Source of the DNA: Glossina fuscipes
Lineage: Eukaryota > Arthropoda > Insecta > Diptera > Glossinidae
NCBI RefSeq assembly: GCF_014805625.2
Contig: NW_023998432.1
Location: forward strand, 6,998,799 to 7,062,798
Length of the DNA stretch: 64,000 nucleotides
Direction: 5' to 3'
Shown here: piece after piece, positions 34,717 through 44,440 of the stretch
Layout: every line of letters begins with the position of its first letter
How positions within the stretch are numbered: position 1 is the first letter of the stretch
Position numbers and translations under genes: made by a program
The notes under the pieces: model-generated
Database searches by the model: none
Told to the model about the DNA's origin: nothing
What the model saw: only the letters and a program-made list of their open reading frames with translations

Positions 34717-35994
34717 ATGTTATCAAACGATGATGATTTCGAAAATTTTTTTCGAATCACGCATAGCAAGGGTTCATTTAAAAGAAAAATCACAGCCCAG
34801 AACGAAAGTCTCAAAAAGATCATCTCTGATAAGAACAATTCATCTGTAAAAGACTTGACTGAGGATGTCAATATCACCTCCTTAAAGTCCCCGATCGCTC
34901 CCTCTAGGAATAGGCCTCCCAATAAAGACAGCTCTGTGAACAATAACAATAATCGTAGTCCCATAAAAGGAAAGAGCTCTGACCCAACTAGTCCAAATCG
35001 TTATAGTGACGACACGACCGGTGAGTGCTACGTATTCATTGAAGTATGTAACAATAACCTAGAGAAACCTTTTCGCATTAACTCAGATTTATTTTTTTTC
35101 GAACACATCAAAGACCTCAAATTGGATGGTTTGATTAATATCAAAACCATCAGCAATGGCAAAGCCAAACTTGGTTTTGCCAATGCGGTTGATGCCAACA
35201 ACTTTATAATAAACAATGATTTTGGTCCAAAGTCTTGCAAGACCTACATCCATAGAATTTTCACAGAAAAATTTGGGATCGTAAAAAACATTCCACCTTC
35301 AATTAAGAAAGAGGACTTTCTCAACTCAGCTACCTCTGATATTGAAATCATTTCTGTTACAAGAATCCTCAGAAGAGACCCTGCAGACAGAGAAATGTTC
35401 ATCCCAACAAACAGCCTAAAAATTGGTTTCAAGGGTAAACTAATTCCCAAGAGTATAAAATTCAACTATTGCAATATTCCAGTTGACTACTTCATTCCTT
35501 CCGTCAGGCTCTGCTATAATTGCGGCCGATTTGGTCACATCGCCAAATTCTGCAAAAGTAAGGAAAGCAGATGCCTGAACTGTGGCAAGTCACCGGCCTG
35601 TCCTACGGACTCATGCCTCTCAATCAAATGTCTAGGTTGCGGGTCGCTGGACCACAACGTAACATTTCCAGAGTGTCCAAAAAGAAAGAAAGAGGAAAAT
35701 TTAAAAAAAATTTTAACCATCCAGAACTTTTCTTTTAGAGAATACAAAGAGAAATTCTCTAACAACCCATACAATTTACTTGAAAACTATGACGTAAACT
35801 TCCCAGCAACGAAGGACAGCAATGCTCCTAACAATATCAGAGACCCTACTATTGATACAAATAATATTTTAATTAACAAAAACTTCAATGCAGTTTTAAA
35901 AAATAAAACAAGTATTCCCAAGCCCTTGCATACAATGTCTCTCAAGACGTCCTCGACTTACAGTAACAAGTCGCAGGAGCCAAAATTACCATAA
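34717..35994 (+). CDS. LINE ORF1: Gag-like nucleic-acid-binding protein
   Basis: An open frame of 425 codons from the first in-frame ATG at 34717; the frame also stays open a little upstream. The N-terminal third is rich in Lys, Ser and Asn and looks disordered. The middle (about residues 105-255) should be the RRM-like/self-association region of such proteins. The C-terminal part has Cys-rich knuckles: CYNCGRFGHIAKFC (CX2CX4HX4C, from about residue 266), then CLNCGKSPACPTDSC, which lacks a clear His, then CLGCGSLDHNVTFPEC. Such proteins package the LINE RNA and act as chaperones in the cytoplasm and in target-primed reverse transcription. No frameshift or stop interrupts it, in contrast to ORF2. 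The final approximately 90 residues after the knuckles are Asn-rich and polar. Confidence 0.85.
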   Translation: MLSNDDDFENFFRITHSKGSFKRKITAQNESLKKIISDKNNSSVKDLTEDVNITSLKSPIAPSRNRPPNKDSSVNNNNNRSPIKGKSSDPTSPNRYSDDTTGECYVFIEVCNNNLEKPFRINSDLFFFEHIKDLKLDGLINIKTISNGKAKLGFANAVDANNFIINNDFGPKSCKTYIHRIFTEKFGIVKNIPPSIKKEDFLNSATSDIEIISVTRILRRDPADREMFIPTNSLKIGFKGKLIPKSIKFNYCNIPVDYFIPSVRLCYNCGRFGHIAKFCKSKESRCLNCGKSPACPTDSCLSIKCLGCGSLDHNVTFPECPKRKKEENLKKILTIQNFSFREYKEKFSNNPYNLLENYDVNFPATKDSNAPNNIRDPTIDTNNILINKNFNAVLKNKTSIPKPLHTMSLKTSSTYSNKSQEPKLP

Positions 35995-36164
35995 ATCCAC
36001 TGAAATGGAGATAATTCTGGAAAATATTTTCAGGATTCTCTCCATCTCTTCTCAAGAAGACATGCTTAACACCATCCAAACAGAAATAAGTTCCCTTAAA
36101 TCAAAATTTGATCTTTTAAAACAAGGTACATCTGGGTCGGCCCTATCATGTTCTAACATTTCTC

Positions 36165-39100
36165 ATGACCTCCTTCCTACAGTATAACATGCAAAGCTTC
36201 AGGCGTGATGCCCATTCTCTTGATTTTTTCATAAATTCCAACCGAACTGATTTCGCCATCTTGAGTGAAATCTTTCTGTCCGATAAAAAAATTTCCGATC
36301 TCAAAATCTCAAATTACAACTCCGCTTATAAATGTAGAAGTGACGGCTATGGAGGTGTTGCCATCCTTGCCAGAAAAGGCATATCCTTCAAACAAATCCC
36401 ATTTAAATCGACTGCTGACATTGTCATTATCAAAACCTCTTGTCTAAAACCTAATATCGTCATTGCTGCTTGCTATTTCAAGCCCAACATCCCCATTCAA
36501 TCTTTCCGGGATGACTTTAATCGTCTCTGTGATATGCTCAATAGTTTCCACAATGTCATAATTGCAGGAGATTTTAATGCAAGACACCCTTGCTTTGGTG
36601 ACTCCGTGTCAAACAATAAAGGCAAAGCCTTGCAAGAAATCATTAAAGCTAGTAACTTCTATTGTCTGAATGATAATTCACCAACCTATTTTCACTCTAC
36701 GACCAACAATTGTGGTAGCGTGTTGGATCTTACTTTCACTAACGCAACCCATCTCACATTCAAACGGGAGGTTAAAAAAGAAATTTTCCTGGGAAACAGC
36801 CACCACCTTCCTATTCTCTTTAATGCCACCTCTATTACCTCGTACAAGATAAATGACTTTTTCTCGAGGAAAAAACTCCTAAATAATCTTATTCACGTAT
36901 GTCTTGAGCCACAGGTCGAATCTATCCAGTGCTCATTTCAACAAGAAATAATTAACGCCAAATCCGACATCCAAATCTCGAATTCCTACTCACCAAAACC
37001 TTGGTGGAACGAGTTGCTCACTTCACAATTCCGTAGATTACAGGCTGCTAAACAAAAATTTTCCAAATACCCCAATATTTCTAATTTTAATGATTTCAAG
37101 TTATCACAAAAAGAATGGAAGAAATCGATTAGAAAAGCCAAAAGATGCCACCGAGCCCTCGTTATCGAATAGCTGTGCTCAAATAGCAATACAAAGCCAT
37201 TCTGAAAATTTTTAAATGGTCATCGCACCACAAAAAAGAAATACAAACACCCCATTTGGGATGATCTCAACAACAAATCCTACCTTGAATGGCTGAAAGC
37301 TCAAGTTCCCTCGACATGTGGTCTCCAAACCTCCTTACTTAACTCTCGGATGGAAAACATCTCTCCATTCTCCCTTGATGAACTCATGCACGTCCTTAAG
37401 TCGAAAAAGAAGTCCACAGCAGCAGGCCATGACGGAATCAAATATGAAATGATAGAGATCCTTCCCATGCCAAGCCTTCTAACCCTGCTATCTGCTATAA
37501 ATGAGCGCTGGATGACCAACTCGTTTCCCACCGTTTGGCGTACAATTAAAATAGTGCCCATTCCTAAACCCGGAAAAGATCTTGAAATATTCACTAACTT
37601 CAGACCCATATCCCTCTTGCCTGTTCTTCTAAAAATTACCAACCAAATGATTAAAGAAAGACTAACAAAATTCCTGAATCACTCACACCTTCTCCCGTCA
37701 AGGTCCTTTGCTTACCAAAAAAATATCTCCACCGGTATATGCCTTAATGAAGTCCTTTTCACAATTGCAAATGAAAAAGCAAATGGAAACCAGGTAGTCA
37801 TGCTTTGCTTAGACATTAATAAAGCTTACGACTGTGTAAACTTAGCGAAACTGGACCAAATTCTATCTGATTTTAAAATCCCGACACAAAATAGGCATTG
37901 GGTTCTCAACTTTCTTTCCTCGAGAACTCTCGTATTAGATTCACATACAGTCGAAGTTTGTGGAGGCTTACCTCAAGGTAGCTGTCTCAGCCCAGTTCTC
38001 TTCAATTTATACACAGCCGGTTTACATCAATTACAGGACAATTCTACCCATTTATTTCAATATGCTGACGATTTTCTCATCATCTCTGCTGGAAAATCAT
38101 TAATGGAAGCAGTCAGTAACCTTGACACTAAAGCCAATCTTTTTCACAAACTTTGTGCAGACTTAAATCTAACTTTCAACCCGGAAAAATCAAAAGTCAT
38201 TCGCTTTGCTAAGGGTCCCAAAAAAATTTTTTACATTACAATCAATGGTATAAAAATCAGTCCGTCTTCCTCTTTTAAATTTTTGGGCAGAATAATCAAC
38301 TCAAGTCTAACCACGCATGAGCATTACAAGGATAGCCTCGAAAATTGCAACACAGGCTCAAATGTCATCAAACTTCTGACCAACATTCACACCGGACTCC
38401 CACCTAGGAAAGCATTAAACGTTTACAAATCTATTGTTAGATCCAAAATTGAATATCCCTACTCTACATCATGCAACGCTCCTGCGTATACATTAAAAAA
38501 AATACAAACCTTTCAACACTCAATCCTAAGACGTTGTACCGTTTTGTCCCCCTCAACACCAACATCAATTTTACGTTCCATCTCTTATGAACTCCCCGTT
38601 GCTAAGAGAATTTATCTTGTAACTGCAAAAGAACTTCTCAAGGTAAAAATCTTCAAACCTGCCTTCTTTGACGGGGTCGCTTCCAGACACAATCATGTCA
38701 TCAGTAGTTACTCTAACTGCTTCAAAAAATTCAGTAACATCTTCAATAAAGTTAACTCAGTACCCTCCTGAAATAATATTATTCATGATAAATGCGTAGT
38801 TGAATTAAACTTACTTAATTCAATCACCAACTCAAAAAAAAATCGATCAGGGTCTTGTCTTCGAATCGCTTGTCTGCAAAAACTTAAGCACTTCGTCGAA
38901 AATAACTTCAAAATATACGCAACGGATGGATCTATCAATTCGGACATCTCTAGTTTTTCAATTATTGAATACCCAAACTTACTTATAGGAAAATTCAAAG
39001 TTCTACAAGAACTATCATCCACTTTCACTGAACTTCTGGCCATCAGACAAGCAATCATCCACGCATCTGAAATTAAGCTGAAAAAATTTGTAGTTTTCTC

Positions 39101-39743
39101 TGACAGCAAATCTGCTCTAATTTTAATCAAGAACAAAGACCCATTCAATAAGTATGTCTTCGATATCTACAACCTTTTAAAAGACCCAAGTATTGAAAAA
39201 TGCCACATCATCTGGATCCCAGGTCACTGCGGTTTTAGTATCAATGAAAAAGCTGACTTCCATGCTCGTCAAGCTAGGTTCGATGGTACAGTTTTGTCCA
39301 TAAACTACCCCCCCAGCGAAGCTTTTCTGCTAGTCAAAAAACTCATCATAAAAGAATGGAAAGATGAGTATCATGTTTTAGCTGGAGAAAAAAGTGACCG
39401 GCTGTTCTACAAAATTTACCCTTTTTTGACATCCACGCTTCTACCTAAAGGAAAATTCACAACATGGGAATTTAAAGTTCTTCACCGTCTTATGAGTAAT
39501 CACACCTACGAAAAGGTCTATTTTAAAATGATCAAAGTCTCCTCCTCTGACATCTGTGAGGATTGCAATATTACTGAGTCTGCCGAGCACCTTATTTTTG
39601 AGTGCAGGAGGTTTGACATCCTTAGACAATCTTTCAGTGTATTTAACCTGTATAACAATCTATATGAAATTTTTCGTCCTGGTAACTTTAGGTATTTGAA
39701 GCAACTGACTGCCTTTATCAAATCAGCTGAGTTTTCATTCTAA
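36165..39743 (+). pseudogene. LINE ORF2: endonuclease, reverse transcriptase, RNase H (three stops)
   Basis: A single frame of about 1,190 codons with in-frame stops at 37170-37172, 37203-37205 and 38769-38771. It starts at ATG 36165, about 170 bases after ORF1 and in a different frame. Domains in order: APE-type endonuclease (QYNMQS, ILSEIF with the catalytic Glu, GGVAIL, AGDFNARHP, VLDLTFTN; the usual SDH motif reads SHH near 36800). Then RT (FRPISLLPVL, CLDINKAYD, GLPQGSCLSPVLFNLY, and the catalytic YADD at about 38060). RNase H has YATDGS, TELLAI, FSDSKSA and WIPGHCG...NEKAD, so its D-E-D-H catalytic set is visible. The C-terminal Cys/His motif is CEDCNITESAEHLIFEC. Near 37170-37250 another frame continues the protein, so two small indels rather than point mutations probably caused the first two stops. 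Confidence 0.88.
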
Positions 39744-40011
39744 TTTTACATTTAGTATTTCTATTACAATCACGAATCGCCTACACTTTTTCTTTTATCG
39801 GCATTATTAGCCGGATCTTGACAGTACAGTACCAAGTACGGTGATTTATGGATTGACAGCGGAACAGAGCCTCTCATTGCGAACACTCTGCCACATCAGT
39901 CTACCTATGCTTAATTTTTTCATCAATCTCTCTCAACTTCGTTTCTGGATTATGGATGTAACATTAACTTAACTGGTCCAATCCATCTCTAAACAAACAA
40001 AAAAAAAAAAG

Positions 40012-40026
40012 GCGTTAGTAAAAATC
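40012..40026 (+). repeat. Right target-site duplication of the LINE
   Basis: gcgttagtaaaaatc, 14 of 15 identical to 34218-34232, directly after the A tract at 39999-40010. Confidence 0.85.
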
Positions 40027-40339
40027 TTTATCAGTAATTATATTTAATGTAAAATTGATTAAGAAAAAGAGGAAAAGAGCGACGTAAAACACAAAGAGCA
40101 TCAAAAGAGAAATTATAGTAATTTTTTTCCAAATACATTTAAAAAAAATTTTGTTGAAATTTACGAAGAAAAATAATATCATATCAATCAAATAAAAGAA
40201 GAAGTGAATTTTTTGGAAGATTTACATGCAAAAGGCATAAAATTGTCATATTATTGGAAAAAGGGTAAGAAGAAGAACAAACAAGCAACCAAGAAAACGG
40301 CAAAGGAATTAATGTGCTTGGCACGAGCAAACAACAACA

Positions 40340-40507
40340 ATGGCGGGTAAGTGAATACTCATCATAACCCATGTAAATCAGAGTACCGCAACCTAGTCCC
40401 TTAAAAACCGTTTTACAGAAAAAACCTTGGAAAAAAATTGCGGCGAATTGGCAGCAACAATCTCGGCGAGGTTTAAAATCGCGTTGTGTGCACGGTTATG
40501 AAGCGAT
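40340..40507 (+). other. Candidate mini-ORF across a 72-nt intron
   Basis: acaacaacaATGGCGG is followed at once by a strong donor GTAAGTGA (40347). A matching acceptor ttttacag ends at 40418, giving a 72-nt intron of typical fly size. Joining the two leaves a frame of 29 codons ending TGA at about 40505-40507. It could be a short upstream ORF in a leader, or ATGGCGG could be a real start joined to a distant exon. No protein family is recognised. Confidence 0.25.
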
Positions 40508-41540
40508 CAAGACGCAAGGGACTATGGTGCTGGACGGAAAAGAAGGGTGTGAGAGAGTTGCTTGGCGAAATGGTCGAAGAGTTAAAAATAAGACAGCAAA
40601 CATACTAGATCGGGAAGTTAATTTTTGAATTTTATTAACTGAAAGTGCTTAGGCAAAAAAAAAATAGAAGGATTAGTAAAGTTGTCTCTCAGAAGAAAAA
40701 AAGAAGTATTTTCAAAGAAACCCGAATATTTAGATATCACGGAATTGCAAAAAAATAATAATAAAACAAGGGGAACAGTGTTGATTTAAAAAGAAAAAAG
40801 AAAAAAAGACGAAAATATAAAAATCGAGAACCATAAGTGAAACTCGGGAATAATTAGATTTAATTTCTCGTAATTTGCGCTGATGTTTTTCCCAAAAGCG
40901 AAAAGAGATGTAAAAGACTTATCTGAAAAAAGGTCAAGAACGCATTCCAAATAAAAAAGGTGAATACGCATTCGATTTAAATTGTAATTATGTTTTATTG
41001 GATTAGAAAATTTTTGGTGATAAAAACGTTTTCTAATACTGAATAGCCGAGAATCAACTGCAATTAAATTCTGTTGAATTTCAATTAAAAGATTATATCA
41101 ACAAGCGAAGTGAAGATCATTGTTTTGGGGTTCATTCGTTGCGGCGGTCGTCGTGCAAGATTTGCAAGATTTTGTTTGTTTTTTATTAAAGGAATGCGTG
41201 AAATTCTGAAAATATTAAATACGTTGCAAAGCAGATAAAAGCGCATAAATCTTTGTTATTCACATGTGTCTTCTGCTGAAAAGCGCTGGACGTTAAAAGG
41301 AATGTGTTTTATTTAAAAATTGGCTGAATATGTTGTGTATATGCTAGCTGGTTCCTTTGGAAAAAGTAATGAAAACAACAACAACATCATCAACAAAAAC
41401 GCACGGTCTGTGGTAAAGAAAAAGAAAACCAGGGAAATCATAACGAAACCAGCCAAGATGTCCAAAAAACGAGCAAATAAAAAAAATCCTTTTGTTTGAA
41501 ATAAGCAGAGAAAAATTTTAACAATTTTCTTTTCTTACAG

Positions 41541-41853
41541 GTACTAGCGAAAAGTGTGTTAGAAGTGAAGAAAAACGCCCGCACCACCACCATCACCATC
41601 AACAAAACAGCAACAACAGTCTCTAAAACAATTTAAGCCATCCCATCCACCTTATGTCCCAGTGTCGTTGAAACCGTAATAACCACTCGAACGGTAGACG
41701 ACAGAAGTGTGGGTATTATAACCGTACCATTACACTCTATTTGAAATTCTCCGAGGTCTTTTGCCTAGTTCGTCGATCGCGGCATTTACCGCTAATAAGG
41801 AAGGGAAACGTCCCCTCCTCTACCATCACCAACCACAAAAGCAACAACAACAG
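41541..41853 (+). other. Candidate non-coding (5' UTR) exon
   Basis: Preceded by an acceptor with a pyrimidine tract (ttttcttttcttacag, ending 41540) and followed by a consensus donor, caacaacag|gtgagaaa, at 41853/41854. The 313 bases contain stops in all plus frames and CAC/CAA-rich leader-like text. Confidence 0.4.
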
Positions 41854-42623
41854 GTGAGAAATTAAAAAAAAAAAAGTAGGAAAAATTTAACCGTATCGTG
41901 AGGAAAAAAAAGTTAAGGTAGAGTTCTCCAAACATAATGAGACGTAGTTATAGAGTATTTTTTTATCAGTAACCTCTCTATATTTCGAACTCCAACGAGA
42001 GATTTAACTTCCCAATCTACTAGATGTGAACGTTGTGATTTTGTATTGCTCAAGATAAATAGATGTTAAAGCCTAGTAAATTTGATCACCGTTCTGTTTT
42101 GGGAAAGTTAGCTCTAAATTACGCATAATAACTATTGTTAGTGGAACAATAGAAGCAATTTCTTGGAGTTTCTCCTCAACTACGAAAACTAAAATTTAGT
42201 TATGCGGTGGTTTTTTCCACGTTGTAACACGTTATAAGTAGGGTTTTGCTAAACATAACCGGTCACGTTGTCTCTCATACCCACCGTCAGATCAATACTA
42301 TTTAAATAAAAAAAAAAAAAAATTTTTGAGCTCGCTTCAAAAGAATTTTTAAATCATCTACTACTACCACCGCAACAAACAACCAACCAAGCGCATAACG
42401 CATTTCTTAATCCGATCCCTAAAGCGGTTCAACATTGTTAGGGCTCGAATAAAACTAGGAAAGCATAAATCGTAATTGAAATCCTCGGGAAAGCCCGTGT
42501 TTCCTAGATATTACGAATAAATTTTTTTTTTGTTTTAAGTTAAAATCTTAACGCGATCTTGTTTACTCCCCACACCCATTTTAACTTACTTAACTCTAGA
42601 CGGGAGGGAGTAAACGAAAATAC

Positions 42624-42878
42624 TGTTATGTAATTCGCTTTTATGAGATACAGTCCGTATCACTAGATGGCAGATATTTTGATCAAGAAAAACACACTTC
42701 GAAGTTCTTTTATTTACAATTATATTNNNNNNNNNNNNNNNNNNNNNNNNNNNNNNNNNNNNNNNNNNNNNNNNNNNNNNNNNNNNNNNNNNNNNNNNNN
42801 NNNNNNNNNNNNNNNNNNNNNNNNNNGAGATTGTACATTTCGTTCTAGAAAATGACTAGATTTGGAATTTCCGTAACA
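42624..42878 (-). mobile_element. Gypsy-family LTR containing the assembly gap
   Basis: Begins TGTTATGTAATTCGC and ends TTCCGTAACA, with acagtccgtatcactRgat shared with the 14-kb copy. Flanks atac (42620-42623) and acac (42879-42882) differ by one base, compatible with a decayed 4-bp duplication and so a solo LTR. The N run replaces its middle, so its length or internal content is unknown; the gap could even hide an internal region. Confidence 0.72.
42727..42826. other. Assembly gap (100 N)
   Basis: Exactly 100 N, the usual placeholder for a gap of unknown size. Confidence 0.99.
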
Positions 42879-43500
42879 ACACGTTTACCTTGTCTCTCAT
42901 ACCTACTATCAGATAGACAGTATTTAAATTTAAAGAACAAAACTAGATACATCTGAATTCAAGGGAAAAAAAGGTTAAGAGGAGAATGAAGGAGAAAAAA
43001 GAACAAGCATAAGTAAGGAAGTATTCATACCTATTAATAACCACACAAAAGGTTTGAAAGTAGTTTCCAATTCAAAAACAAAAAAAAAATAATAGAAACT
43101 CAAGTAGCTAATTTTGTTCTTTTTTCTCATCTTTAACTACTTTAACTTTCCCTAACCATCGTGAAACGAGTAAATTTAATGTTATTATTTAATTAAATTA
43201 TTTAATAGTATTACACCTATATATACACTCCTGCCTCTACAGCTTAAGGTACTCGTAAGATAATAAGGAAAATAGCAAAAAATAAGAAGAACAAAAATAT
43301 ATATAAGACTTGTTCCCTCAATAACTTACGATCTATATGCAAAATATCTTTTTGAAATTTTGAAATTTATTACAAATAACAACCATACAAATGTATTGGC
43401 AACTAACCCCCTTAGAAATTTGTACGGGTCAGAGAAAGGAAATAAAGTAATCAATACTCAAATCGCCCAGGAAAGTTATTCATCGTGTATTCCCCTTATT
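42879..43500. other. AT-rich DNA before gag fragment
   Basis: Near 42890-42930 it contains ccttgtctctcataccYac and tatttaaat text similar to 42262-42305, a short repeat flanking the LTR. Otherwise nothing is recognised. Confidence 0.4.
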
Positions 43501-44440
43501 AGTAACACCCCTAACGTTGACGTCATGAAGTCCACGTTGCGCTTAACCTGGGTTAACTTCTTGCGTAGGGACGAGCTTCAAGCCTGCTTAGGGGAATTCG
43601 ACCTCGACATTGCGGGTACTGTGCAAGAGATGAGGAGGCGCTGGGCCCAATTCATAAACCAGGATCACAGGCCCGACGTCGTTCCACGTCTGTTAGAAAT
43701 ACAAACAGAACTTGAGGCCCTCACCAGATAACGATCGCTCTCTCCAGCATCTTATGCGAGAAATGTAGCCGACGAGGTACCAACGAACGAGAAGGGATTC
43801 CCACCCATCGATGCACGCATCAGTAACGACACTGGGGCCGAACAGCAAAATAGCACCGGTAGTACCAACACAAATCAGTACTCAAAAATATAATAATCAT
43901 AACAATAACGTAACAATAATTACAATGAACTCAAGAACAAGAACAACGACAATAACTACCAGCCCAACTAATAGGGTGCTGCCCATGCAGCAAAGACGAT
44001 ATGCACAGCAAAATGCCAGCTTAAACGGCTGCTTATCAGTTGGAACAGGCAAACCCTTCAGCAAAAGCAACTTTGACCTCAACAACAAACAACACCTCAG
44101 GTCAAAGGTCTTTCATTATGGAGCGAACATGTCCATAAGGTCATGAAAGATCGTGCATTGGAGGAAGTCTATAGGTAGACGAGGAGCTGTATATGATGTG
44201 AGAATGGGCAGCCGAACGGTCCAGCCGCCGACGTACCCGCAGGCGCGGAGAAGCACCCACCATGCCGTAGTCTTTTCGCCAACTGGCCACCCCGCGGAAG
44301 GAGTAGCATCAATCACTCCCCCGAAGAACGGAGGATCTGTGAGGAACCAAAGTCATCCCTCGTTTTGGCCTCACAGGTTCTCCGCCGATCAGGTGGAGGT
44401 GTTAGAGTCAAGTAAGGCTTAAGTTAAGTTTAGGTTACTT
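43501..44440 (+). mobile_element. LTR-retrotransposon gag N-terminus and pol tail, internally deleted
   Basis: A plus-strand frame at 43500-43731 ends in LTWVNFLRRDELQACLGEF and GTVQEMRRRWAQF, a SAP-like helical motif at the Gag N-terminus of insect gypsy elements. After a stop the frame continues (SLSPASYARNVADEVP), then becomes Asn/Thr-rich low complexity at 43880-43970. From about 44165 another block (RRGAVYDVRMGSRTVQPP) is Arg/Pro-rich and resembles the extreme C-terminus of a gypsy integrase polyprotein. The rest of gag, protease, RT, RNase H and the integrase core are missing. An AATAAA within ttcaataaacc at about 44937 could mark a 3' LTR, but no LTR ends were fixed. Confidence 0.5.

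Larger units (their letters stand above)
34233..40011 (+). mobile_element. Near-full-length I-superfamily LINE (non-LTR retrotransposon)
   Basis: A 5.8-kb element with a 5' UTR, ORF1 (Gag-like), ORF2 (endonuclease, RT, RNase H), a 3' UTR of about 255 bp and a terminal A tract of about 12. It is bounded by a 15-bp target-site duplication with one mismatch. The presence of RNase H after RT and a Gag-like ORF1 with zinc knuckles places it in the I/LOA group rather than the jockey or CR1 clades. The poly(A) end differs from the TAA repeats of the classic I factor. The 5' end coincides with a putative initiator, which suggests a full-length insertion. ORF2 has three in-frame stops, so this copy cannot make an intact enzyme. 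The older copy at 28.7-33.2 kb is on the same strand, about 1 kb away. Confidence 0.9.
40027..42623. other. Probable 5' leader region of a host gene
   Basis: A-rich DNA with CAACAACAA motifs and good splice sites but no long ORF, the usual look of long 5' UTR/first-intron DNA in flies. No element similarity was seen. The downstream coding gene, if any, is not identified in the window, and the strand (plus) is inferred from the splice signals. Confidence 0.35.

Noticed and set aside
34659..35774. Several minus-strand frames opposite LINE ORF1
   Set aside because: Shadows of the ORF1 coding frame; no independent motif.
42667..42855. A 62-codon frame crossing the N run
   Set aside because: It exists only because N codons do not stop; it lies in an LTR.
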